This document shows positions 18,741 through 27,101 of a stretch of 64,000 bases of DNA, piece after piece. This DNA is from Hyphomicrobiales bacterium (GTDB lineage: Bacteria > Pseudomonadota > Alphaproteobacteria > Rhizobiales > Rhizobiaceae). A model generated the notes under the pieces. That model was given only the letters and a program-made list of their open reading frames with translations, was not told where the DNA came from and made no database searches. The stretch lies in NCBI GenBank assembly GCA_900466005.1, contig UEGQ01000010.1, positions 1-64,000 on the forward strand, given 5' to 3'. The translations under genes were made by a program, and so were the position numbers. Position 1 is the first letter of the stretch. Each line of letters begins with the position of its first letter.

Positions 18741-19826
18741 ATGCTTCCTCCGAAGAACCCCGCCTCCAGTATTGCCCTGCGCGTCGCCACCGCAATGCAC
18801 CAGATGGGCATCGACGGCCTGCCGCGGAACTACGAACTGGTCTACGAGGCCTATGCCGGCAGCAACCCCGAACTCGTGCGGGAGTTCGTGGCGCTCGGCA
18901 AGAACAAGACGCAGGACGCGCTCGATGCGCTGGGGCGGAAATACCTGCCGCACCACCACGAAGCAGGCCTTCTGAGCCGCCAGAACGGCCACGTCCGCGC
19001 CGAGATGAGCAACTTCATCAGCCTGCTGAACGAGGAGAAAGTCTCGCTCACCGACTACGGCCGCCTGATTGGCGATGCCTCGCGGGTGATCCTGGCCGAC
19101 GGCGATATCGACCACGTCGAACTCGGGCAATCGATCACCGCGCTCAAGGTCGCGACGGAGAAGCGGGCGACCCAGAACAGCACCGTCGTGCGCGCGGTCG
19201 TGAACAAGACGGCGGCGCTTGCCGACCTGCAGCGGGAGGCGGAAGAGGCCGAAACGGCGAAGTTCGTCGATGCGCTCACCGGGCTCGGAAGCCGCCGTGC
19301 CTTCAACAAGGCGCTTGCGAAGGTCTACGCCAATCCGGGAATGCCGGTCCTTTGCGGGCTCGCCGTCGGCGAGATCGACGAGTACGGCCGTATTTCCGAA
19401 CAGATGGGCGCCACCGTCGCCGAGCGCTTCCTGAAACAGGTGTCGAAGATCGTACAGACGGTGACGAACGGCGGCGACCTCGCCTGCCGTTTCGACGGCG
19501 CGCGCTTCGGCATGCTCTTCTATACCTCCGAACAGGAAGAAGTGAGCCGCATCGTCGATCTGGTGCGGGTGAAGCTCGCCTCGACGGCGGTCGTCAACAG
19601 TGGCTCCGGCCGTTCGCTCGGCCAGGCGCAGATGTCCTTCGGCATCTGTTTCTCCGAACAGGCGCCGAACGCCTTCGACCTGACGAGCTATGCGGAGCGG
19701 GCACTCGCCACCTCAAAGGCTGCGGGCGGCAACACCGTCACGGTCTATGGTGCGGGCGAGGGCGGCTTCGTTCCGAAGGATTGGCTGATCTACAAGAAGC
19801 AGTCCGTCGGCGGCTTCGGCGGCTGA
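18741..19826 (+). CDS. GGDEF-family protein with a degenerate active site
   Basis: The 361-residue soluble protein has an N-terminal helical domain (LPRNYELVYEAYAGSNPEL) common in diguanylate cyclases. A GGDEF domain begins at about residue 174 (FVDALTGLGSRRAF). The signature reads DGARF at 252-256 instead of GGDEF, so the catalytic acidic residues are missing and c-di-GMP synthesis is unlikely. The fold otherwise looks intact, which suggests a sensor, effector or scaffold role. There is no RxxD inhibitory site. It diverges from the TsaC operon; the 230-bp gap before it holds no clear site. Confidence 0.85.
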   Translation: MLPPKNPASSIALRVATAMHQMGIDGLPRNYELVYEAYAGSNPELVREFVALGKNKTQDALDALGRKYLPHHHEAGLLSRQNGHVRAEMSNFISLLNEEKVSLTDYGRLIGDASRVILADGDIDHVELGQSITALKVATEKRATQNSTVVRAVVNKTAALADLQREAEEAETAKFVDALTGLGSRRAFNKALAKVYANPGMPVLCGLAVGEIDEYGRISEQMGATVAERFLKQVSKIVQTVTNGGDLACRFDGARFGMLFYTSEQEEVSRIVDLVRVKLASTAVVNSGSGRSLGQAQMSFGICFSEQAPNAFDLTSYAERALATSKAAGGNTVTVYGAGEGGFVPKDWLIYKKQSVGGFGG

Positions 19827-19847
19827 CGATCACAACCGCCGCCGGCG

Positions 19848-20450
19848 TCAGAGGGCGGCAATGATCTTGCGCAGCTCGACGTCGCGGGCACCCAGCATCA
19901 GCACGTTCTTCAGGGCTTCCTTCGGGTCGCGTGTGCGGAAGAGCACCCCGTTGTCGCGGACCGAGCGGTCGATTGCCATCGAGCGGCTGTCGCGATCGGG
20001 CTGGATCGCGACGGCGAAATACATGCGCGAGAAATCCGGACGGATGCGCTCGAAGAACTGTTCGGTACCGCCGATGTCGGCGAAGAAATTGGTGAGGTAG
20101 AACGCCCACTTCACATCCGCAAAGCGGGCGAAGCTGGTGCGTGCCGACGTCACGTGGCAGTAGCCGAGATGCGGCTGGTTCTCGAGCGTGCGGTGAAAGA
20201 TGAGTTTCGGGAAACGGATCGACCGGTGAAAGGCGTTGATCCGTTCCTGGGTCGTCTCGCCTGCGGCCTCCAGCTTGCGGCCGGTGCGCTCGGCGACCTC
20301 CTCGTGGGTGAGGTAACGGCGCTCTTCCGCGACCCAGTCTTCGCGCCGCCGCGAGATTCGCCCCGTGCGCAGGAATTCGCTGTGCACGGCCTTGGGCGCC
20401 AATGGAGGGGCATCGCTCTTCTTCAGTGCGAAATATCTGAACTTCGGCAT
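19848..20450 (-). CDS. Conserved hypothetical protein
   Basis: I do not recognise this 200-residue protein. It has no signal peptide or membrane segment. The N-terminal half is charged (RISRRREDWVAEERRYLTHEE) and the middle is rich in aromatic residues (ADVKWAFYLTNFFADIGG). Composition and codon use match the neighbours, and no overlapping frame looks better, so it is probably a genuine rhizobial gene. It is convergent with the degenerate GGDEF gene, with only 21 bp between the stops. Confidence 0.65.
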   Translation of the reverse strand: MPKFRYFALKKSDAPPLAPKAVHSEFLRTGRISRRREDWVAEERRYLTHEEVAERTGRKLEAAGETTQERINAFHRSIRFPKLIFHRTLENQPHLGYCHVTSARTSFARFADVKWAFYLTNFFADIGGTEQFFERIRPDFSRMYFAVAIQPDRDSRSMAIDRSVRDNGVLFRTRDPKEALKNVLMLGARDVELRKIIAAL

Positions 20451-20836
20451 GTTCCAACTTCAGCGACAAGGGCGAGGCTCCGAACGAGCCTCCGGCAAGT
20501 TGGCATTATGGAGGGCCTTCGTTACGCGAAGCTTGCGTCGCCATTGACTGCCATTGCCCGTTTCCACGCCGTCGCCCGCTTGTCAATTTGCGCCAATCCG
20601 CTTCTTCGAAAGCACTGCGATTGATGATTTAAGTACAAGTTTCAAAACGGTTATTCGCGAAATATCGATCTGTCGCCAGGGCCGGTTTGCAATGTCGTGA
20701 TTGCTCGAGGCGATGTCGTTTCGCAGCGCAGCAGAGATATGCCGCCTGTGGTTAGATGATCGAAGGACGGCGTCAGTATCCAGTCTGTACCGCCGGCCAG
20801 CGCCTTTCTACCCACGCCCGCCGAACGAGGACACCA
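20451..20836. other. Intergenic region before gbcA, nothing recognised
   Basis: This 386-bp divergent gap should hold promoters for the hypothetical gene and for gbcAB. An AT-richer patch lies near 20625-20670. I found no clear palindrome or activator site and no small gene. Confidence 0.5.
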
Positions 20837-22081
20837 ATGGATCTGCACGGTTCCGTGTTGCGTCAACTCAAGAGCCGCCGCGATGGCTTCAGCCTCGAGC
20901 AGCCCTTCTACATCGATCCCGACTACTTCAAGCTCGACATGGAGATGATCTGGTATCGCGACTGGCTGTTCATCGGCCACGACTGCGAGGTCCCGCGGGC
21001 GGGCAATTATTTCACCGCCCAGATCGGCGACTATCCGGTGGTGGTCGTGCGCGGCAAGGACGGCGCGATCCGCGCCTTCCACAATACCTGCCGCCATCGC
21101 GGCCATCGCGTCTGCACGCAGGAAAAGGGCGCGTCCGCCAAGCTCGTCTGCCCCTATCACCAGTGGACCTACGATCTCGACGGCTCGCTCGTCTTCGCGC
21201 GCCAGATGGGCGAGACCTTCGACAAGAGCGAGTTCGGCCTGAAGGCCGTCCATTGCGAAAGCGTCGGCGGCTATATCTTCGTCTGCCTCGCCAATGACGC
21301 CCCGGATTTCGCGCCGGTACGCGCCACCATCGAGCCCTACCTGAAGCCCCATCGCCTGTGGGAGGCCAAGGTCGCCCATCGCAGCACGATCATCGAAAAG
21401 GGCAACTGGAAGCTCGTCTGGGAGAACAACCGCGAGTGCTATCATTGCGCCGGCAACCATCCGGAACTCTGCCGCACCTATCCGGAAGCGCCGACGGCGA
21501 CCGGCGTGCAGGGCGCCAAGGACGATCCCTTCATCGCCGAACACTGGGCGCGCTGCGAGGCGGCCGGCCTGCCGAGCGAGTTCAGGATGGATCCGACCGG
21601 CCAGTTCCGCGTCGCCCGCATGCCGCTGATCCAGGAGGCCGAAAGCTATACGTTGAGCGGCAAGCCGGCCGTCCGCCGTCCGCTCTCCGCCGACGTGCCG
21701 ATCAGCCATGTCGGCACCATGCTGCTCTTCCACTATCCGACGACCTGGAACCACATCCTCGGCGATCACGCGATTTCCTTCCGCGTGCTGCCCCTGTCGG
21801 CGGAGGAGACCGCCGTCACCACCACCTGGCTCGTCAACAAGGACGCCGTGGAAGGGGTAGACTACGATCTCGATGAACTGACCCACGTCTGGACGATGAC
21901 CAACGACCAGGACCGGTCGATCGTCGAGGAGAACGCCTTCGGCATCCGCTCGCCGGCCTATGAACCCGGCCCCTATTCGCTGGAACACGAAGGCGGCGTC
22001 ATGCAGTTCGTCGAGTGGTACTCGAATTTCATGGTCGACCGTCTCCAGGGCGACAAGGCCCGTCTTTCCGCGGTCGCCTGA
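20837..22081 (+). CDS. gbcA: Rieske-type glycine betaine monooxygenase, oxygenase component
   Basis: This subunit likely demethylates glycine betaine to dimethylglycine, letting betaine serve as carbon and nitrogen source. The 414-residue protein has the Rieske 2Fe-2S ligands C85-x-H87 and C105-x2-H108 (CPYHQW). Candidate mononuclear-iron histidines are H203 and H208 in ECYHCAGNHPEL. The start has GAGG 6 nt upstream, and the open frame before it is not Rieske-like. The reductase gene follows after 1 bp. A related N-methyl substrate such as stachydrine or carnitine cannot be excluded. Confidence 0.82.
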   Translation: MDLHGSVLRQLKSRRDGFSLEQPFYIDPDYFKLDMEMIWYRDWLFIGHDCEVPRAGNYFTAQIGDYPVVVVRGKDGAIRAFHNTCRHRGHRVCTQEKGASAKLVCPYHQWTYDLDGSLVFARQMGETFDKSEFGLKAVHCESVGGYIFVCLANDAPDFAPVRATIEPYLKPHRLWEAKVAHRSTIIEKGNWKLVWENNRECYHCAGNHPELCRTYPEAPTATGVQGAKDDPFIAEHWARCEAAGLPSEFRMDPTGQFRVARMPLIQEAESYTLSGKPAVRRPLSADVPISHVGTMLLFHYPTTWNHILGDHAISFRVLPLSAEETAVTTTWLVNKDAVEGVDYDLDELTHVWTMTNDQDRSIVEENAFGIRSPAYEPGPYSLEHEGGVMQFVEWYSNFMVDRLQGDKARLSAVA

Positions 22082-22082
22082 C

Positions 22083-23168
22083 ATGAACATCGTCGCCCCG
22101 AACTACCGTCATGTCGACGAGATGCGCCCCTGGTCCGACCGGGAGCACAAACTCACCTGCGTCGCCGTCACGCCCGAAGCGCCGGACGTGATGACCTTCA
22201 CCTTCCGTCCGGATCGCTCCGGTCTCTGGTTCCGCTATCTGCCCGGTCAGTTCGTCACGCTCGAACTGCCGGTCGGACCGGAGCCGGTGCTGCGCACCTA
22301 TACGCTCTCCTCCAGCCCGTCGCGGCCCTATACCGTCGCGGTGACGGTGAAGGCGCAGAAGAGTTCGGTCGGCACCCGCTGGATGTTCGACCACCTGAAA
22401 CCCGGCATGGTGCTGAAGGCGATCGGGCCGCTCGGCGATTTCTCCTATGTCCGGCATGCCGGCCGCAAGTATCTCTTCATCTCGGCCGGGTCGGGCATCA
22501 CGCCGATGATCTCGATGACCCGCGACCTTGGCGACCGCGCGCCCGACAGCGACGTTACCTTCGTGCACTGCGCCCGCACGCCGGACGACATCATCTTCCG
22601 TGCGGAGCTGGAGGCCAAGGCCCGCGAGATGGAGAACCTCACCCTCGGCTTCATCGTCCGGCAGACCGCGCGCGGCCAGCTGTGGTCCGGCCTCAAGGGA
22701 CGGATCGACAAGGCGAAGATCGCGCTGCTCGCGCCCGATTTCCTCGACCGCACGGTGTTCTGCTGCGGGCCTGAGCCGTTCATGGCGACGGTTCGGGAAT
22801 CGCTCGCCAGCGCCGGCTTCGACATGAAGAACTATCACGAGGAGGCCTTCCAGCCGGTGAAACCGGAGCCTCCGGTGGTCGTCGCCGACCCCTCGGGCGA
22901 GGTCGTGCCGACGAAGGTCACGTTCGCGATGTCTGGCAAGGAGGGCGCCTGCGAGCCCGGTCACACCCTGCTGCAGGCGGCCCGTGCCGCAGGCGTGCGC
23001 ATCGGTGCTGCCTGCGAATCCGGGCTCTGCGGTACCTGCAAGGTGATGAAGCTCTCCGGCGAGGTGGAGATGAACCACAACGGCGGCATCCTCGACGACG
23101 AGGTCGACGAGGGATACGTGCTCGCCTGCTGCTCGCGGCCGAAGGGCGATGTCGAGATCGAGGCCTGA
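22083..23168 (+). CDS. gbcB: Glycine betaine monooxygenase reductase component
   Basis: It passes electrons from NAD(P)H to the Rieske oxygenase encoded just upstream. The 361-residue protein is an FNR-type reductase with the flavin motif RTYTLSS at 71-77 and the nucleotide motif SAGSGITPM at 134-142. CCGPEPFM is at about 227-234. A C-terminal plant-type 2Fe-2S ferredoxin domain has ligands C311, C316, C319 and C349. The 1-bp gap to gbcA indicates a two-gene operon. Confidence 0.88.
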   Translation: MNIVAPNYRHVDEMRPWSDREHKLTCVAVTPEAPDVMTFTFRPDRSGLWFRYLPGQFVTLELPVGPEPVLRTYTLSSSPSRPYTVAVTVKAQKSSVGTRWMFDHLKPGMVLKAIGPLGDFSYVRHAGRKYLFISAGSGITPMISMTRDLGDRAPDSDVTFVHCARTPDDIIFRAELEAKAREMENLTLGFIVRQTARGQLWSGLKGRIDKAKIALLAPDFLDRTVFCCGPEPFMATVRESLASAGFDMKNYHEEAFQPVKPEPPVVVADPSGEVVPTKVTFAMSGKEGACEPGHTLLQAARAAGVRIGAACESGLCGTCKVMKLSGEVEMNHNGGILDDEVDEGYVLACCSRPKGDVEIEA

Positions 23169-23197
23169 CCGACGGCGTTCCGGAACAACACGACGCG

Positions 23198-23221
23198 CCC
23201 GGACGTTTCCCGACGTCCGGG
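23198..23221 (+). terminator. Terminator hairpin after gbcAB
   Basis: A perfect 9-bp stem (CCCGGACGT / ACGTCCGGG) with a 6-nt loop lies 29 nt past the gbcB stop; no T run follows. Confidence 0.5.
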
Positions 23222-23360
23222 TGGCAGAACGCGCATGGATGCGTCGTTCAGGATGCCTTTTCTATCCCGGCGGGTATCTTGTTGCGACAATACTACGCTT
23301 TCGTTTTCCCGGCAAAGTCGTGGTATGGTGTCGAACGAGAAATAGGATGGAGTGAGTGTC

Positions 23361-23789
23361 ATGAATACGACCGTTAAGCGCTGGGCCGCGCTTGCTCTGG
23401 CCTCCGCCCTGACGATGGGCGTCTATGCACCCGCCGAGGCGGTGACCATGCCTGTGCCGGCTCCGAAGGTGGAGACCTCCGGCGACGTGCTCAAGGTCGA
23501 CCATCGCGTCTACTACCGCGCGCCTTACTACTATTACCGCGGCTATCGTGGCTATCGCCATCCGCGTCCCGGCTATCGCTACCACAACGGCTACTGGTTC
23601 CCGCTCGCCGCCTTCGGTGCGGGTCTCATCATTGGCGGTGCGCTCGCGACCCCCACGGTACCGCGCGCCGGTATCAATCCGCGGCACTACCAATGGTGCC
23701 AGGCACGTTACCGGTCCTACGACCGGTATACCAACACCTTCCAGCCCTATCACGGGCCGCGCCGCCAGTGCCTTTCGCCGTACTATTGA
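23361..23789 (+). CDS. BA14K family protein
   Basis: The 142-residue protein has a signal peptide ending near AEA (residue 27). A Tyr/Arg-rich region (YYRAPYYYYRGYRGY) and a hydrophobic Gly-rich segment at 82-95 follow. The C-terminus carries the BA14K signature WCQARYRSYD...TFQPY..PRRQC at 112-137. The Brucella homologue is an immunoreactive, lectin-like surface protein. GGAG 8 nt before ATG 23361 sets the start. A strong terminator follows. Confidence 0.85.
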   Translation: MNTTVKRWAALALASALTMGVYAPAEAVTMPVPAPKVETSGDVLKVDHRVYYRAPYYYYRGYRGYRHPRPGYRYHNGYWFPLAAFGAGLIIGGALATPTVPRAGINPRHYQWCQARYRSYDRYTNTFQPYHGPRRQCLSPYY

Positions 23790-23820
23790 GCAATTGGTGC
23801 TCGCATGGACTTCGAAAAAT

Positions 23821-23844
23821 GCCCGGCTTCGGCCGGGCGTTTTC
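23821..23844. terminator. Strong intrinsic terminator
   Basis: GCCCGGC and GCCGGGC form a 7-bp stem with a TTCG tetraloop, followed by GTTTTC; AAAAAT precedes it, so it can work in both directions between the BA14K gene and phoX. Confidence 0.8.
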
Positions 23845-23924
23845 GTCGGCGGATATCTGACCTGCGACGAAAAAAGGGGCACCGGCCTGAGCCGATGCCC
23901 CTCCAGAAGCGGTGAGCGTGTCCG

Positions 23925-25817
23925 TCAGCCGATCATCGCGTTATCGTCGCGCTTGATCGCGATCACGGTCGAGCGCGGCAGCTTGCCTTCGCCGTCCGGG
24001 AAGGGCGCGTCGGGATGCTGGATGCCGACGAAGTGGGTGCGCTTGTCGGCCGACCAGGTCTGGCCGGTGACTTCCGCGCCCTTCGGCGCCGTCAGGAAGC
24101 GCTCGATGCGACCGGTAACCGGATCGCCCGCGAGCATCTGGTTGTTGCCCTGGCCGGCGAAGTCGCCTTCGTTGGTGTCCTCGCCGTCCGTCTGGATCCA
24201 GAGGAGGCCGGTTGTGTCGAACATCATGCCGTCCGGCGAGTTGAACATGTTGCCGGAGTTGATGTTCGGGGAGCCGGCATAGGCATCCTTGTGAACGTCC
24301 GGGTTACCGGCCATGCAGAACAGGTCCCACTTGAACTTGCCGTCGGCATGGTCGTCGTTTTCCGGATACCAGCGGACGATCTGGCCGTATTCGTTCTCGG
24401 CGCGCGGGTTCGGGCCGCCGACCGGCATCTCGTCGCCGCCGGCATTCTTCTTGACGCCGCGCTTGCTGTTGTTGGTCAGCGCGCAATAGGCCTCGATGGC
24501 AACCGGGTTGATCGCCACCCACTCCGGGCGGTCCATGGTGGTGGCGCCGACCTTCGAAGCGGCCTGGCGGGTGAAGACGCAGATCTCGTCCATCTTCATG
24601 CCGGTCGTCTCCGGCGTCAGCGCCAGCCATTCGCCGGTGCCGTCATCGGTAAATTTCGCGACGAAGAGCGTGCCCTCGTCGAGCAGCTTGGAGGTATCGC
24701 CGCCCGGAACGTAGATGCCGTTCGAGACGTATTTGTAGAGGAACTCGCCGCGCTCGTCGTCGCCCATGTAGACGACCACGCGCCCGTCGCGGGCAATCAC
24801 CGCGGCGGCATTCTCATGCTTGATGCGGCCGAGCGCCGTGCGCTTGACCGGGGTCGACGTGGCGCTCGACGGGTCGATTTCGACCACGTAGCCGGCGCGA
24901 CGCGGCTCGTTCGGGTTCTTCGAGACGTCGAAGCGTGCGTCGAACTTCTCGTAGGCGTAGCGCGTTTCGGCCGTGATGCCGTAGCGGGCATAGTCCTCGG
25001 GCAGGATGAAGTTCGCATCCGTCGAGCCGAAATAGCCGTTGAAGTTTTCCTCGCAGGTGAGGTAGGTGCCCCAGGGCGTCCGGCCGGCGCCGCAGTTGTT
25101 GAAGGTGCCGAGACAGTCGGTGCCGTTCGGATCGGCCGCGGTCTTGACGAGGTCGGAACCGGCGGCCGGACCCGAGAGCGTCATCGGCGTGTTGTGGTGG
25201 ATGCGGCGGTTGAACGGGCTGTCGAGCACGATCTGCCAGCCGTTCTCGCCCTCGGCGACTTCCATGACCGTCACGCCCTGCATGTTCTGCAGGATCTTCA
25301 CGTCGTCGGCCGATTGCGGAACGCCCTTTTCGGTGTGCGGCAGGTTGATGTCCGGGTTCACGTATTCGTGGTTGATGGCGATCACCTGATGGTCGCCGAT
25401 CACGAAGAGCTCCATGCCGTCGGTATTTTCGCCGAAGACCTTGTCGGAGTTTTCGAGGCTGACGCCCTTCGCCGGGTCGACGTCCGGAACGTTCGAGAAC
25501 AGCGGCTGGCCCCACTTGGCGAGCGGCTGCCAGCTATAGCCTTCCGGAACATGGACGGTGTTGTCGGTGGCGATCGCGACCGGCTTGAAGGAGAAGCGGG
25601 AGGCTGCTTCCTGGGCTTCCGCCGAGGTCGAGCTCATCAGGTTGCCGAGCGTGCCCATGGCGGCGGCGGCCGAACCGAAGGCGAGCACGCCCCCGAGGAA
25701 ACCGCGGCGCGAGATCGCCCGCTCGACGACGCGGTCGAAATCGGTTTCGGCCGGCGGCGGGTTCTGCAGTTCGTCCCATTCGTCCCAAGACAGCTTGCTG
25801 GTGTCGATGTCGGTCAT
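23925..25817 (-). CDS. phoX: PhoX-type alkaline phosphatase (DUF839 family)
   Basis: PhoX releases phosphate from organic phosphoesters in the periplasm using Ca and Fe. The 630-residue protein carries a twin-arginine signal (SRRGFLGG at 36-43, then a hydrophobic stretch ending SAEAQEA), so it is exported folded by Tat. Family motifs include TYLTCEENFNGYFG, the HENAAAV segment and SPDGMMFDTTGLLWIQTDG near the C-terminus. AGGAGC 5 nt before the ATG supports the start. A Pho box lies 58 nt upstream, pointing to PhoB control under phosphate starvation. Confidence 0.9.
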   Translation of the reverse strand: MTDIDTSKLSWDEWDELQNPPPAETDFDRVVERAISRRGFLGGVLAFGSAAAAMGTLGNLMSSTSAEAQEAASRFSFKPVAIATDNTVHVPEGYSWQPLAKWGQPLFSNVPDVDPAKGVSLENSDKVFGENTDGMELFVIGDHQVIAINHEYVNPDINLPHTEKGVPQSADDVKILQNMQGVTVMEVAEGENGWQIVLDSPFNRRIHHNTPMTLSGPAAGSDLVKTAADPNGTDCLGTFNNCGAGRTPWGTYLTCEENFNGYFGSTDANFILPEDYARYGITAETRYAYEKFDARFDVSKNPNEPRRAGYVVEIDPSSATSTPVKRTALGRIKHENAAAVIARDGRVVVYMGDDERGEFLYKYVSNGIYVPGGDTSKLLDEGTLFVAKFTDDGTGEWLALTPETTGMKMDEICVFTRQAASKVGATTMDRPEWVAINPVAIEAYCALTNNSKRGVKKNAGGDEMPVGGPNPRAENEYGQIVRWYPENDDHADGKFKWDLFCMAGNPDVHKDAYAGSPNINSGNMFNSPDGMMFDTTGLLWIQTDGEDTNEGDFAGQGNNQMLAGDPVTGRIERFLTAPKGAEVTGQTWSADKRTHFVGIQHPDAPFPDGEGKLPRSTVIAIKRDDNAMIG

Positions 25818-25875
25818 GGCTTGCTCCTGTTGCTGACGCTGTTGGAATGTCCGAACTGCGGGTTAGCGGGCTGCC

Positions 25876-25893
25876 GTTACAGTTCTGTGACGG
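25876..25893 (-). promoter_or_regulatory. Pho box (PhoB site) upstream of phoX
   Basis: On the minus strand CCGTCAC-AGAA-CTGTAAC forms two 7-bp half sites with an 11-bp period, close to the CTGTCAT-n4-CTGTCAT consensus. It ends 58 nt before the phoX start codon. Confidence 0.65.
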
Positions 25894-26061
25894 GACGGGC
25901 TACCTCTGTGGAATTGGCGGCAGAGGCGGCGAGTCATCCCTTCTGCAGTTTCCGGGTTGAACGGTGTGTCACCCGCCGGTGCCGCGTGAGCACCGGATTT
26001 CCCCTGTCATCGTGCGCCGATGGCGTCTAAGTTGGCAAACGCCAATCGATCGGAGACCTTC

Positions 26062-26988
26062 ATGTCGTTCTTTCCCGGAATCGATCCAGCCGCCGGCGAT
26101 GCGCCGGCCTGCGACGCCATCGAACATCTCATCATTCCCCGCACCAGCGACATCGGCGGGCTGGCCGTGCGCCGCGCCTTGCCGACGGCAAAGCGCCGCC
26201 TGGTCGGTCCTTTCATCTTCTTCGACCGCATGGGTCCCGCCGTGCTGAAAGCCGGCGAGGCACTCGACGTGCGCCCGCATCCGCATATCGGCCTCTCCAC
26301 CGTCACCTATCTCTTCGACGGCGAGATCAAGCACCGCGACAGCCTCGGGACGACGCTCGTCATCCGTCCCGGCGACGTCAACCTGATGACCGCGGGCCGC
26401 GGTATCGTCCACTCCGAACGCACGCCGGAAAACCTCCGCGGCAGTCCGCTCTCGATCTCCGGCCTGCAGACCTGGATCGCTCTTCCGGACGAGAAGGAGG
26501 AGATCGATCCCGCCTTCGCCCATACGGGGCGTGATGCCATGCCGGTCTTCGACGACCGCGGCGCCAGCGGGCGGGTGGTGATCGGCAGTCTTTCCGGCAT
26601 GACCTCGCCGGTCGGGGTCTTCTCCGACACGCTCTATGTCGACCTAGCGCTCGTGCCCGGCGCCAGCTTCCCCTTCGACGCCGGCCACGAGGAGCGCGCC
26701 GCCTACGTCCTTTCCGGCGAGGTCGAGATCGCCGGGGATCGCTTCGGCGCCGACCAGTTGCTGGTTTTCCGCCCCGGCGACGCGATCACGCTGAAGGGTG
26801 GCGTCGACGGCTGTCACATCATGCTTTTCGGGGGGGCGGCCCTTTCTTCCCCGCGCCACGTCTGGTGGAACTTCGTTTCCTCGTCGAAGGAACGCATCGA
26901 GAAGGCCAAGGAGGAATGGCGCACCGGCAGATTCGACATTGTTCCCGGTGACGAAGACGAGTTTGTCCCTTTGCCCGAAGGCCGTTAA
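26062..26988 (+). CDS. Pirin family protein
   Basis: The 308-residue bicupin protein has the pirin signatures RPHPHIGLSTVTYLFDGE and TAGRGIVHSE, which supply the metal-binding histidines and glutamate, plus a C-terminal cupin. Bacterial pirins are cytoplasmic iron proteins; some have quercetinase activity and some modulate metabolic enzymes. The real role here is unknown. GGAG 6 nt before ATG 26062 decides the start over an in-frame upstream ATG at 26020. It stands alone ahead of dxs. Confidence 0.9.
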   Translation: MSFFPGIDPAAGDAPACDAIEHLIIPRTSDIGGLAVRRALPTAKRRLVGPFIFFDRMGPAVLKAGEALDVRPHPHIGLSTVTYLFDGEIKHRDSLGTTLVIRPGDVNLMTAGRGIVHSERTPENLRGSPLSISGLQTWIALPDEKEEIDPAFAHTGRDAMPVFDDRGASGRVVIGSLSGMTSPVGVFSDTLYVDLALVPGASFPFDAGHEERAAYVLSGEVEIAGDRFGADQLLVFRPGDAITLKGGVDGCHIMLFGGAALSSPRHVWWNFVSSSKERIEKAKEEWRTGRFDIVPGDEDEFVPLPEGR

Positions 26989-27101
26989 CTTCTATATAAG
27001 GGGGGCATGGGCCGTTCTGCGGTATTGCCGGGCCGGAATTTTCGGCTTCGGGCGCAGGACCCTTGAGAACCGACGACATAAGAAGAATGAGGCCTGAGCC
27101 C

